Assembly: GCA_013398295.1 (NCBI GenBank)
Contig: VZSF01004851.1
Span: forward strand, 1-64,000
Direction: 5' to 3'
DNA from: Chionis minor
Taxonomy: Eukaryota; Chordata; Aves; Charadriiformes; Chionididae
Length of the DNA: 64,000 nucleotides
Shown here: positions 24,410-37,008 of the stretch, one piece after another
Position numbering within the stretch: position 1 is the stretch's first letter
Layout: every line of letters starts with the position of its first letter
The notes under the pieces: generated by a model
What the model was told of the DNA's origin: nothing
Databases searched by the model: none
What the model saw: only the letters and a program-made list of their open reading frames with translations
Program-made: the position numbers and the translations under genes

Positions 24410-24483
24410 CTGCACTTTAGCCATTGTATTTCTTCTGCCCCTTCAAAGACATCTCTAAATGCTTCACATTTAGAACATGTTTT
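24410..24483 (-). other. Possible 74-base exon
   Basis: On the minus strand an acceptor ATTGCTGCAG precedes 24483 and a donor GTGCAG|GTATTT follows 24410. Only phase 0 is open throughout, giving 24 residues beginning KTCSKCEAF and ending QWLKC. Its outgoing phase 2 could join 21873-22135. Short length makes chance likely. Confidence 0.25.
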
Positions 24484-26732
24484 CTGCAGCAATCATGTCT
24501 GATATTAAGCCACGTTTAATTTCCCGATTTTGTATACTAAATGTATATAAGCCATGGGGATTTTAATCAGAAAAAAAATAGGAGTTGTGCTTTTTTTTTT
24601 TTTTAAATCAGGTAAGTATCACCATGTAATAGAAATGGAGACCTAGGGCAAGAGTAATGTTGATGGATTTATTTAAATTTGAAGTAATAGCTTTCTATTT
24701 ACCTGCCACTCTTCCCTGTGGGAATCAGGGTCATACTTGCCAGTCAAGAAAATCTTTTCGTATCCAATAATTTTTCCTGTGCAGAATAAACCTTTGGAAT
24801 GATTTTTTTCTTTTTTTTTTTCCATAAAGCTGTTTGAAGGTACTTGCTAACAAGTCTATTTTCTTCTCATTTTATGTCTTCTTATGCAGAAGCTGACCTG
24901 TTTCTGGAAGCTATGAACTCACGTGCCTCTGTTCCGCTGGACTGCTTGCTCCTGGCATGGTGAGTCCTTATGAAGCTGCCCCACAACTCCACACCCAGAG
25001 AATCCCTCTAGGACCTTATATGGGAATGTCAACTCTTTTGTAAGTCAAAGTGTTTCACTGATGATGAACTCTCAGTAAGTGAGATTGAGTAGTGAGAACC
25101 TTTTTTCAGGTGAACTGTTAAGTAGTTTAATTCTTTCATTTTAATACCAAAATCTATGTATCATCATGGTGGATGAGACTCTGCAGGCTGTCTTAAATTT
25201 CAGGCTTCAAAATCAAGTATCCCAGAATGAATCTGTGTTAGAATAAGGGTTATGACATTTATTTGGTCTCCTTGGCTACATCTGTATGACCAAGTAAAAC
25301 CACACAGGGACAATTTTGTGGTCCTGAAGTCACATGGCACAGTGAGCTTGGGCTTGGACTGGTCTTCTGTCCCCTCCACATGGCAGGGTCCAAACTGGCT
25401 GCTAGGAAGAACCCCTGGCACATGCTATTGCTCAGGCTGGGGTTAGGCAATGCCTGGAACAAGGGGCACTGCAGCAGCCTCAGTGACTTTGCTATGGCCA
25501 AATGACAGGTTGGCGCTCAAGCCCTTGCTCTGTTTTATTTAGTGTTATAACATACATACCTACCTTCCTACCTATTTATATGTGTACATGTATGTATATA
25601 TCTATACATATTGTGTATTGAGTATGTACTAAAGTCTTTACGCTACAGTACTTAATGAGTACAATCCACCGCGTTGCCTCCCCCTCTCACTCATAGGAGG
25701 AAATTAAATGCACCGATTTAATTCAGCATATTTTGACTCTGCATTGTGAGAGTGAAATGTCAATCTTGTGGTACACAAGATCCACACAGGAGAACTGAAC
25801 ATCTAAAGTACAGAACAGTAGAGTGCTGAACCCATTTAGAAGGTTTGTGAGATATCCAGGTAGGATGGTGATCCTGATGACACTTTGAGGTCTTTCCTTG
25901 GCCCCTTTGCTCTGACCTACAGAGGCAGGGTAACAAAAAAATCCAGTATCTGATCTTAAAGACACTGAGGTTCAGTCATGAATCACTCCAAAAAAACTTA
26001 ACTGCTTTGAAAATATGTTGTTGTCACGACCGGGGAACATCACAGAAATGTAATGCTTTATTGCGTTTGAAAATATGTCCTTTATAGTACAGTGACAAAA
26101 GTCTTTTGCTTTGGGAGCACTGGCAAGAATCATTTCCCAATTGAATGCAAAGGCTTTTCTGTCTGTCATTCTAAACAGTTAAAAGAAATTTGCAAATATT
26201 ACTGGCATTGCTTTATTCCAGAAATGACAGTAATGCATCTGTGTCATCTGGGAGTTACTATTATTAATACTCAATCTTCCTACATAAGCGAGGTTTAAAA
26301 ATTACTGTTTTTAGTTTCAGCACATATGACTGTAAGATGGATAGCAAAGCCTACAAAAGCTATATTAGGAATATTTTGAAACAAACCTAAGCTAAATGAA
26401 TTTGATCTGATGACAATAAACTTATTCAGTCTTGAAAGACTGAGTCAAGGAATACAATCTGCTGCTCCTTGCACCAGATCAAACTGGTGATCAAACTGAT
26501 GAAGTAGAGCCAATTTTGCACACATATCCAATAAAACCAGAATCTATACTTGATAAAGTCTACTTATTTCTATTGATTCAAACACATGAATGTCTTATTT
26601 ACTGTACAAATAAGACAGTCTGATCTTATTATTTTTAGCCCTGCAAAGCACTCACTGACATTCATAGGATGTTACTTCTGCAGTAAGAGGCATGCCGGTG
26701 GGGAGAGGGCATGCAGTCCTTAGCTTTAAGGA
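24484..26732. other. Non-coding stretch, nothing firm
   Basis: It holds T-runs near 24590 and 24810 and a patch of TA/TG-rich sequence near 25540-25620. Two minus-strand acceptors with good pyrimidine tracts near 25904 and 26175 lead into open frames but have no acceptable donors, so no exon is called. Confidence 0.4.
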
Positions 26733-26905
26733 GAATCATGGAATCATGGAATCATTTATTTTGGAACAGAGCTCATGAGGCCATCTTGTCCAATCCCCTG
26801 CTCAAAGCAGGGCCAGCTTCAAAGTCAGAGCTGGGTTCAAAGATATATCATGTTGTTGAGGGTCATATCCAGACAAGTTCCGAATACCTCAAAAAATAAT
26901 CAATA
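26733..26905 (-). mobile_element. Old CR1 3' fragment, minus strand
   Basis: Three AATCATGGA-like units at the left edge are the antisense CR1 terminal repeat. Then come a GGCCATCTTGTCCAATCCCC motif, CTGCTCAAAGCAGGGCCAGC, and a region matching '...gtccagacaagtt..gaatacctc' of CR1 3' sequences. It is diverged with several small gaps. The terminal repeat marks the true 3' end, and the 5' side is truncated as usual. Confidence 0.75.
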
Positions 26906-29900
26906 TTTGAAGAGTCAGGAAATAAGAGGAAATCTTTTCAAAATTTTTTGTTGCTGACCAATAGTCATATTGTCTGTCCAGCTGCAAATCCTGTGATGTC
27001 CACCCTTTTACACTCTTTTGATGACTTCTCCTTTCCCAACAGTTGAAGCAGTAGGCTTTATACTACTGTTGTCTGTGTTATCTTAAAGTTTCTCTTTGGT
27101 AGTCACCATCCAGACTTGGCAGAGAAGGTAATGCCATGGAAAAGGTTTTAAACGATGTTCTTAAAAATTTATCCCTCCTCCATGGTAATCAAATGTACCA
27201 CTGGAAGAAAAGCTAAAGGCATCTGTCCCTTTTTTGTATGCACTGTTTTGACCCGCAAACTTCAGCAAATACATTTTCAGCAAATTCAGTTTATTTACAT
27301 TCTGATGGTACATCCCAGTGCCTGACCTGTGCCATCTTCAGTGGCAAAAGAAACATCAACTTGAAGGGAAATTGATGATCATGTTCTTAAAAGACTTTTG
27401 TTGCTTATTATGTGTTTTTTAATATTCACACCATCTACTTGATGTCATTTAGTTTTAGATATTCAAATAGAAAAACAGTGTGCATAAATATTTGATAATC
27501 CAAGAATGAAATCCAAACTGACGGGACTGATTTAATAGTAAATATAGAGTGAGTGATTTCATTTGGCAAGAAAATCTGTTCAGTCAGTTCAACTAACTTG
27601 GAGGCTGAATTTTTAACAATGCTCCATCCACCATGTTTGTGATTAGATTTTTCCGTGAAAGTCTAAGTATTAAATATAAGATAACCTCTCTGCTGTCTGG
27701 TGGTTTTGGACATACCCTGGATTTTCTGAATATTGCTGTTCCCTGTGCTCTTAGATGTGTATTAATTACCCTGAGTAACAAAGATTTGAGTGACACATAT
27801 TTTTGCAGTTAGGCTGTGCTATTTTACATGTAGATTTTTTCAGAAAAAGTCCTTTTTAGGACTGAAATTTTTCAAGTTGGATTTTGAACATTTTTCATAC
27901 AGCCTCAAGTTCTGGACATCTGGTAACTGTCAGCTGGGATGCTACTTGAGTGTGATGACACTCTCAAAATAGCTGTCTGCATGATGTGTGGTTGGAAAGC
28001 CAGGACGCATCTGCTAAGCATGCACAGGTCAGGTGCTCAGCACATCTGTGTGTCTACACCCTGTGTGTTACACACAGCATTTCTCAGCAACAGGAGGGAA
28101 CTCCTCTGGATGTGCTGCAGAGCAGTTGTGAACATAAATCCCAGATAAACCTGTTTTCAGGAGATGAGCACTGGGCAGAATTCTCTGTTTAGAAGGCTTT
28201 ACTGTTGGCACAGCTGCATTTGTAAAACATTGCATCGGAAGACGTATGTATACACAAATGAGAGAGAAATCCAAAGCTGGAGGTTCCTATCGGTTTCAAA
28301 CTGGCCCCAGCAAAGGCAAGAACATAAAGCATTTCCTCATGAAACGCTCAGCTAAGGAGATAAGAATTGCTGGACTGAGGTGCTGGTTACTCTGCATTCC
28401 AGATCAGCTTCCAGGGGCTGCTCTAATCACTACAGCAGAGTGTGAATATTCTTGTGTGTCCTGGTACTCAAAGGATTCACTCACAAATAGGAAGCAGGGA
28501 GCTGATCTGTTTTTCAAGGGTTTTTTATACCTCTGGTCAAATGACTATTTAATCTGTGTGGAAAATATGGTCAACACCTAAGTACTTAATCCAAAATGCC
28601 TCCAACCAGTTATTATATCTGAAGGCTGTTATATCTGACGTTATTATATGTGAGGCTATATATCTGACTTCAGTCACATTCGTGAAGGAAAGAATGATGT
28701 AGACTTTGTATGTAGAAAAGCAACTTAGATACCTCACGCCAGGAGAGGGTTGAGAGCTCCAAGTGTAGAGCAGGAGCAGATGCCTCTCTGCTGAGTAAGG
28801 TGTCTAAGACCCTAAATAAGGCAGAGCTTGAGAAAAAGGCTTGTTTTTTCCACAGACTATTGTCTTTGTACATAGTTCTCACTCAGCATACCAGTTGCCT
28901 CTTCATACACATTGTAGGCCCTAACTGTGTAATTCAGAACAGGGACTTTGTTATGGAGGCCACACAAGTCCTAATAGATACAAACCCTTGCAGGCCAAGT
29001 TGTGCAGGGAAGACACTATCAACTTAAAAGTAGGAGGCAAGACAGGCGATGAGAAGAAGTGAGTGGGGGAGGCCAGGCAGCAAATCACAGGAATTCACAT
29101 GAAGACAGACATGTTGTTTGACAAGTTATTGTTCAAGATAAAGGGATGGAAGTATAGATACTGAAAGCCTCTGCCTTTGACTTGCTACAGTCCTTGCAAC
29201 TGTGGAGTGTCGTTGTAAAATGCAACTAAATCCTTGTATTAAGTACAAAGAAAACCCTACTATATACCATGCAGAATTCAATTTTACAATACATGATATA
29301 CCCATTTTTCAACTATGTTAATGAATTTGCGGATGTCAGGCTTGGAAGAAGAGCTCTGAGGAAGCTGAAAAGGATGTGAGAAAAAGTGCTTAAGTGACAG
29401 TAAGAAATGTTATGGATTACACACACACACACATACACACAGAGTTTTTCTGTATCTTACATGGACAGTAGCGGAGCTCTGCTTAAACCAAAAGCAATAT
29501 ATTTACCCGTAACACTCTTCACAGCAGACACGATTAAAGCTATACTCAAGAAATTGCCGATATACACAGCCAATGCCCAGCGTATGCTGACAGCAGCTTC
29601 ATACAATTGCCTGTCAGAGGAAGCATAAAAGTGATGGGAAGCCTCTGAAGATGGTAAAAAAACAGGGTTCCTTCCCTCAGAAAAAAAACCATTAAAGAAT
29701 GCTTGCTCAGCAAGTAGTTTTCTTTGTCGAGTTATCCCAACCCTGGTGCTCTGCAGCTATTGGACTGCCTGCACTGCTTTCTTTCACCATTTATTTATTA
29801 GCTAAACCAGTTGTCAGATTAAGCAAGGTTTTAGGAGCCATGGGATTTCTTGTGAAGAGTGACTGATGACTGCAAAATGGAAACACCATTAACAGTCATT

Positions 29901-30841
29901 AGTGTTAGGGGACAGGACAGTAATGAGAACTGAAGTTCATTTTACGTAGGAAAAAAGATATGCTAAAACATCTGAGAGTAAAGAATCCACATTAGTTAAA
30001 ATGGGATTTTAAAACAAGGCATTTCATCAAAAACACAGAAATACAAATTCTTCTGTGTGACTGTGGTATGTATGCAGTGCTTTTAACAGGCAGAAATGGA
30101 TCTCCCTGTACTACTCTGTGTACAACATTTATGTGGCTGCAGTAATTTCGGCTTATTTTGTAACTACATTGCACAAGTAAAGGTAAGCAGAAGAGGCTCA
30201 TATTCATAGATACAGATTGCCTAAAGGAAGACATTTATTAATACAAACTAGGAGTTAATTAATTACTGTAAACTGACCATATGGATCACCATACTTGCCA
30301 TCTTGGGTGTTTAGAAAAGCCCTTCCAGTTCTGCAACTTCAAGAAAAAGAGGAGGGAATAGGCCTAGACAATAGAGTCTAGACATTAGAGCAAAAAGACC
30401 AGGACAGATAACTGCTCTGCAACATCTTTTTTTCTAGCTAGACTAAAGATACCTAAAGTCAAAGAAGCAGCTCAAATTAGTTACAACTGTCAGAGAAAAC
30501 TATTACAGAAGACTGTTTGTATGCCAGCTCCAAGGTACTTCTCTATTAGCCCAAATCACAGGGCATGCTTTGGGGTCATTGGGTGGTGTATTTCTGAACC
30601 ACATTCTTAAGGTTGTTGCAGCCAGGAGTGATGAATGGAGAACAGAAACTTGCTACCAAGGAGGAAGCACAGACGACGACTGTGAGGCCCAAACAGACTT
30701 GTGCTTGTGAAGGACACATTTTCTCCTTTCCATCACGCACTTGTCATCTTTCTCTGAGTAACCTTGCCAGTTCCTGAGGTGATGTTTAGGAAAATATCAA
30801 CTACTGTTTATGGTGGAAAACCAAGTCTGTGAGTTCATTCA
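26906..30841. other. Non-coding stretch with a short CA microsatellite
   Basis: This is mixed AT-rich DNA. An (AC)n tract lies at 29419-29441. Near 28612-28668 the phrase TTATATCTGA recurs three times with variations, a degenerate tandem repeat. Open frames at 28246-28581 and elsewhere have no exon signals. Nothing else was recognised. Confidence 0.45.
29419..29441. repeat. (AC)n microsatellite
   Basis: The tract has about eleven AC units with a single T interruption near 29434. It is too short to be notable. Confidence 0.85.
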
Positions 30842-31671
30842 GTGCACCCTCAATAAGTTTGCAAGTGCAGCTAAGTGAGTGCACCCTCAGTAAGTTTGCA
30901 GGCGACACCAAGTTGGGTGGGAGTGTTGACCTGCTTGAGGGTAGGAAGGCTCTGCAGAGAGATCTGGACAGATTGGTTCGATGGGTTGAAGCCAATGGTA
31001 TGAGGTTCAACAAGGCCAAGTGCCAGGTCCTGCGCTTGGGTCACAACAACCCCAGGCAGCGCTACAGGCTTGGGGAGGAGTGGCTGGAAAGCTGCCTGGC
31101 AGGAAAGGATCTGGGGGTCCTGGTGGACAGTTGGCTGAACATGAGCCAGCAGTGTGCCCAGGTGGCCAAGAAGGCCAATGGCATCTTGGCCTGTATCAAG
31201 AATAGTGTGGCCAGCAGGAGCAGGGAAGTGGTTCTGCCCCTGTGCTCAGCACTAGTCAGGCCCCAGCTTGAATACGATGTTCAGTTTTGAGCACCACAGT
31301 ATAGAAGGGACATTGAGGTGCTGGAGTGTGTCCAGAGAAGGACAACAAAGCTGGTGAGGGGTCTGGAGCACAAGTCTTATGAGGAGCGCCTGAGGGAACT
31401 GGGGTTGTTTAGCCTGGAGAAAAGGAGACTGAGAGGAGACCTTATCACTCTCTACAACTACCCAGAAGGAGGTTGTAGCAGGGTGGGGGTCGGTCACTTC
31501 TCCCAAGTAATAAGCAATAGGACAAGAGGAAATGTCCTCAAGTTGTGCCAGGAGAGGTTTAGATTGGATATTAGGAAAAACTTCTTCATGGAAAGGATTG
31601 TCAAGCATTGGAACAGGCTGCCCATGGAGGTGGTGGAATCTCCATCCTGGAGGTATTTAAAAGACAGGTAG
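30842..31671 (+). pseudogene. CR1 reverse transcriptase remnant (catalytic FADD changed to FAGD)
   Basis: Only the C-terminal half of RT is present. At 30895-30906 the catalytic box reads Phe-Ala-Gly-Asp instead of Phe-Ala-Asp-Asp, a GAC-to-GGC change that would abolish metal binding. A TGA at 31288-31290 replaces the Trp codon (TGG) seen in the sister copy. Beyond it the same frame continues from 31318 to a TAA-type end near 31671, through the conserved [31 protein letters not shown] and KHWNRLP segments of CR1 ORF2. This is a dead copy. Confidence 0.9.
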
Positions 31672-31779
31672 ACGTGGTGCTGAGGGCCTTGATTTAGTGG
31701 TGGCTTTGGCAGTGTTATTTGATGGTTGGACTCAATGATCTTAAAGGTCTCTTCGAACCTAAGTGATCTTGTGATTCTG
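30842..31779 (+). mobile_element. CR1 LINE, 5'-truncated, with 3' end
   Basis: The copy runs from just before the RT catalytic loop, through the RT C-terminal region and 3' UTR, to a GATTCTGTGA terminus. It belongs to the same subfamily as the copy at 53050-54240, with near-identical text around 31040-31120 and 53510-53590. The 5' junction is peculiar: GTGCACCCTCARTAAGTTTGCARG occurs twice, at 30842-30865 and 30879-30902. Confidence 0.93.
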
Positions 31780-33451
31780 TGAAAAGTAGAAAGGTATGAA
31801 ACTGCAGTGTGCTATTTAAACAAATAGGATTGATTTTACTAAATTAAGCTGGAAGTGTTTGAAGAAGAGGATTTTTTATAAACACTGTCTTATGCTTCCA
31901 CTCTGGAATTTCAGAAATCTCATGAAGTAAGACAGTCTCCAATGGATAAATTTGAATGAAAGGATTCAGTTATTGAATATTTGCATTTCACTTGTTCAAA
32001 GTGGTTTAGATTTGAAGGCTGATAAATAGAATAAAGGTGATTAAGACGAAATCCAGAGAGCCTCACCTTCCACCAGCACTTTGACTATTAAGAAGATACA
32101 TTTGTAGAGGCAGCTAAGCCAATGGAGAGTTATTTAAGTGAAGAAATCTTTACATGACAATTTTATTTCACTAACTTAGTGGCTCTAATGTTACAAACCA
32201 GGAAAGGATTTCAGTGCCAATTAAACTTGCCACATATTTTAAAATAAGAGATAGTAACACTTAGATATTAGCCATAAGATTAAGAGCTTTTGAGCAAGGC
32301 TTTTTCAAACAGTTTGGAAAAAAATAAATAGCTGTAAGGCTGAGACATCATGTTCCAAGTCAGCTAAAAGGAAATGTGCATGGACAAACCCTAAGTCGTA
32401 GGAGTCTATAAAGGAAGTGCTGACCCATCACAGTGATATGAATAATACTACACTAATGTAGCATTACCATACGCATTATAATTCTGCAGCCACAGATTTT
32501 CTTGAAGAAAACAGCTGCAGTGCTGAAGTTTTAATCTTCTCAAAATTACAAGGCACAAAAACTACTCAGGCTTCAGAATCTGTGTGTCACAAAGGGAACT
32601 GTTATGAAGACTGTCATTATGATAACTGTTTGCTCTTTCTTTTTGTTAAAAAGATTTTTATTCTTCAAGTTTTGTTTTAATGTCTGCTTGTAATAGGTCA
32701 TTACTATATGTTTTCAAGCGTCCACCTATTCTTTTCAAAAAATAGCAAAATTTCTAAGGTCTGTGATAAAGAGAGGGGGAGATAGTGCTGCCAGCTCAAT
32801 TGATGACAGAACTCCTGCTCAAAAGGAGGTCAAAATCCCTGACCTCTGCATGCACTATCGGAGTAAAAATAAAAAAGAAAATGCTGATTAATCTCCACAC
32901 ATGCTAAGGGATCGGTGCAGTCAGTAGTGTATCCCAGGGTTATCTAATTGTCAGGTAGGGGATATTTTGGAAACATATTATGGATTCCTTCTGACTTGTA
33001 TGCCCAGATTTCTTCTGAAGAAACCAAAGGCCAGAGAGATTCCTGGCTCTCATCATTGTGGTCCATATGTGAGAAGGTACGTGCTTGGGTTCAGAAGACT
33101 GGGCATGATTTCAGTAGGTTAGGTGTAACCATAGCGATGAGACTCCAGCTGAGAGCAATGAAGTTTCAATTATCAAAGGTATCAGCCACTTGATGTATGT
33201 GTCATCTATCTGCACATGCAATGCAGCAGTACCTCTAGTGATTTGGCATGTCATATGCCAGATATATCTGGTCAAGATGATGGGGAAGGCTCACAGACCA
33301 GGAGAAAGCTTCTAGCATTATATGGCTGGTTTTCTTGTCACCTCATGAGATTCTGAAAAGAAAACATATAAAATATATTTTATCTTCTATTTTTAAGCGA
33401 CCAGGATTCACTTGAGTCATGTTTCCAGATTTCCACAATACTTCTGTTCCC
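31780..33451. other. Non-coding DNA between two CR1 copies
   Basis: The sequence is AT-rich. No exon, RNA gene or repeat was recognised; open frames are at chance level. Confidence 0.5.
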
Positions 33452-34647
33452 ACAAGATAAGGGGAGAGCAACAGATGTCATCTACCTGGACTTGTGCAAG
33501 GCATTTGACACTGTCCCTCATGATATCCTGGTCTCTAAACTGAAGAGACATGGATTTGACAGATGGACCACTCAGTGGATAAGGAACTGTCTGGATAGTC
33601 ACACTCAAAGAGTTATAGTCAATGGCTCGATGTCCAAGTGGCAAACAGTGACAAGTGGTGTTCCTCAGGAGTCGGTGTACCTCAGTCCCCAGGTACTGGG
33701 ACCAGTATTATTTAATATCTTTGTTGGCAACATGGATGTTGGGAGTGAATGCACCCTCAGCCAGTTTACCGATGACACCAAGCTGTGTGGAGCAGATGAC
33801 ATGCTGGAGGGGATGGATGCCATACAGAGGGACTTGGACAGGCTTGAGAGGAGGGCCCATGCCAACCTCACGGAGTTCAATAAGGCCAAGTGCAAAGTTT
33901 TGCACCTAGGTCAGGGAAATCCCAAGTACAAATACAGGCTGGGGAAATGCATTGAGAGCAGTCCTTAGGGAAGGGACTTGGGGCTGTTGGTAGATGAGAA
34001 GTTCAACATGAGCTGGCAATGTGCACTCAGAGTCCAGAAGGTCAACTGTATCCTGGGCTTCATCAAAAAAGCATGGCCAGCAGGTCGAGGGAGGTGATTC
34101 TGCCCCGCTACTCTGCTCTGGTGAGACCTCACCTGGAGTACTGTGTCCAGCTCTGGCATCCCCAACATGGGCCATTTGGAGTGAGTCCAGAGGAGGGCCA
34201 TGAAGATGATCAGAGTGCTGGAGCACCTCTGCTATGAGGACAGGCTGAGGGAGTTGGCGTTGTTCATCCTGGAGAAGAGAAGGCTCTGGGGAGACCTTCT
34301 GGCAGCTTTCCAGTATTGGAAAGGGTCCTACAAGAAAGCTGGAGAGACTTTTTACGAGGGCTTGTAGTGATAGGACAAGGGTTAATGGTTTCAAACTAGA
34401 AGAGTGAAGATTTAGATTAGATATTAGGAAGAGATTCTTCACTGGGAGGGTAGTGAGTCACTGGAACAGGTTGTCAAGGAAATTTGTGGATGCCCCATCC
34501 CTGGAAGTGTTCAAGGCCAGGTTGGATGGGGCTTTGAGCAACCTGGTTTAGTTGAACGTGTCCGTGACCATGGCAGAGGGGTTAGAACTAGATGATTTTA
34601 AGGATCCCTCCAACTCTAACCATTCTATATTTCTATGATTCTATAAC
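33452..34647 (+). mobile_element. CR1 LINE of a different subfamily, with 3' end
   Basis: Homology begins near the first catalytic RT block (GCAACAGATGTCATCTACCT) and runs to the terminal repeat ATTCTATATTTCTATGATTC. The sequence differs clearly from the 30.8/53.0 kb pair and from the 17/37 kb pair. Several deletions and frame changes show it is old. Confidence 0.93.
33459..34442 (+). pseudogene. CR1 reverse transcriptase remnant (FTDD, in-frame insertion, frameshifts)
   Basis: The frame 33459-33968 carries [17 protein letters not shown] (first Asp block) and TSGVPQ. About six extra residues (VYLSPQ region) are inserted before VLGPVLFN, and then comes FTDDTKL at 33765-33776. The insertion is flanked by two CCTCAG copies, suggesting a local duplication. 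After 33968 the frame is broken. The downstream segments [31 protein letters not shown] and [10 protein letters not shown] are recoverable only by changing frame. Nothing functional is expected. Confidence 0.88.
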
Positions 34648-36926
34648 ATAGGGGTTTGTGTTGTCTGGTGTGTGTGAGGGGGGTGTTTGTTTGTTTAAAA
34701 AAGAAAAGAAAAAGAAAGGCATTTGCAAGACTTCCACTGTAAGCTTCAAAGCAGACTGCAAGATTTTCTTTGACCACAGTAGACAGTGAAAACTTATATG
34801 CACTGTAGTCTTGGTTGTACCAGAACTGAATTAACAGGTTTTAACTACCATGTAGTAAAGCAGAAAATCATAGTGTGCATACAAATCACTTACATGCATG
34901 AGCTTAGTAAGAAAAAAACAAGTCACTATATTTAAAGAGGCTCACTGATAAGAATGGACTTTTCTACATTACCTTCTTTAAGTTAAACCTATATTCTTCC
35001 ATTATTTTTATGCAGTCTCTATAATGGGGAAACACAACTTTAACAACATCATATAAATTTGGAGAAAGTAATATTGTACTTTTTCTCTATTCAGTTTTGA
35101 ATGCCTTATTTTTAGTGTATACAGCTATATAGGTTTGTATGTTTGGAATATTATATGGCCAATCATCATAGCCCATGTGTCCACACGTGACAGGTCAGTA
35201 ATTACTGTTATCTCCATTTTGTAGGTGGTGAATTTAAAGTGGGGTTAACACTTCTCAGAGGGCTAAGATTATTGGAAATGAGGTTTTCATGGCTTCCAGT
35301 GTCATATAATCATTCTGTCTCCAAGACAAAACAGTATAAATAGAATACCAATAAATAGAAAAGAGACTCAATCTCACATGAAGCAAGTTGCAGCACAGAG
35401 TTTCTAGTGTGAGGAAGTCTGGTTTGTGGAAGCATATCTCTGGATCCTTGACGCATCGCTAATCCTTCAGGGGTTATTTTGCACAACAATCGTTTGCCCT
35501 TTGGAGCCCCTGTTATGATTGTGTTTGTAGCAGTCTGCAGAGTTGGAAAGCAAAAGTGACTTAGTTCAGCCTGCTTTACACTACTGATCATAAAGGGCTG
35601 TGCCAAGAGCGAGATCCAGCACAGGTCATCCAATACAATATGCAGAGATTATGGGTCAACACCAGAAGCATTTTCAGCAGTTGGTACCTACTGTGGAAAC
35701 AATAACCATCTAAAAACTCCCCTAGAGAGTAACAGTTCACTGACTATGTAGTTTATTGTCAGCAAGGAAACTATGTGTTAGCAAGTGGTATGACAATGAG
35801 GGTTTGTGGAAAGGTCAGTGTTATAATTAACCCTTAAATAGTGGGCATTACTGCAAGCCCAGGATCTGAGTACCTGTTCAAACCAACCTGTTCCCTAGCT
35901 CTGCTTCTTCTTCTCTGCTTTTGTCTTCCCTCCTCCTTTCCCCCTGCCCTTCATTGCAGTAGTCAAGTAGCCAGGTGTGTGCCCAAGCCTGCCCATTCCT
36001 CACAGTTATCCCTCTCCTGGTCAGACACGTAATTCTCTTCTTGATTTATGTCAGTAAGGAGTAATTCTTCTGAAGTTAGTAAAGTTAAATTAATTATGAA
36101 ATCTTGGTGTAAGTGAAAAGAATAAGCCTCTGCAAAGCTTTCAGTGAACATTCATCAGTACAGTCTATTGGCTTCATGCCGCTCCAGTCATGCAAGCACT
36201 CATCAACCCAGTTTAAATGACAAGTTGTGCAGGTTTATCACTGTTCCGTGCTGAGGAAGAAGCAAAGGAATGCAAGTGATTTTGTGTACCTCATCCATTA
36301 ATTCTTTGAGAATAATTAATATTTATCTAACATAATCTGTCTTATTTTACACACAGATAAAAGTGCAGGAGTTACATTTGCTGCAAGGTTTATCACTTCT
36401 ATGGAGAGATGCCTTGTATTTTACTGCTGTTGGTCTTCTCCTCTTTTAAATGCACTAAACTGATCCAGAGATAACCTCTGAAATAATGGGAGATTAATGA
36501 CATGCTCATTATTAAATCACATAGCTGATGCATCAGGTTTTCAAATGATCATAACCCATTTAAAATACTTAAACCAATAGGAAATAAAACCAAAGATATG
36601 TCAAATAAACCATGACTAAAAATTGACCCTGATGATGAAGAGCCGATGTCAGTAATAATGCTATTTAAAACCATATCAGTTCAATAGATTCCATTTCTAG
36701 TGGAATATTTTTAAAGTATATTCTGACCTTTATCTTTCAGTGCAAGCAGGAAGTCCTGGTCTTTATGGATGACAGCACTGAGGATTTTACTACAGCTAAA
36801 GCTTTTTACTTACTGGTACATTGTATGCACAGCATTGTGGTATTTATCCACTGCCTCCTCTTTATTATATCTGCTCTGGGAAATATAGCCTAATAATGAC
36901 ACCCTGTTTATGTAGAATATATACAG
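34648..36926. other. Non-coding DNA, nothing firm
   Basis: It starts with a short G/T- then A-rich low-complexity patch (34665-34720) and is then AT-rich. A pyrimidine-rich stretch lies near 35900-35950. No exon or repeat family was recognised. Confidence 0.45.
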
Positions 36927-37008
36927 AATCACAGAATCACAGAACGTTAAGGGTTGGAAGGGACATCTCAAGATCATCTCGTCAGCCCTCCTGCCAGAGC
37001 AGGGCCAC

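Noticed and set aside
25723..26180. Two good pyrimidine-tract acceptors on the minus strand with open frames downstream
   Set aside because: No acceptable donors and more than one open frame after each acceptor; T-rich DNA produces such acceptors often.
33906..34442. 178-codon open frame on the minus strand
   Set aside because: It is antisense to the CR1 RT C-terminal region; no independent coding evidence.
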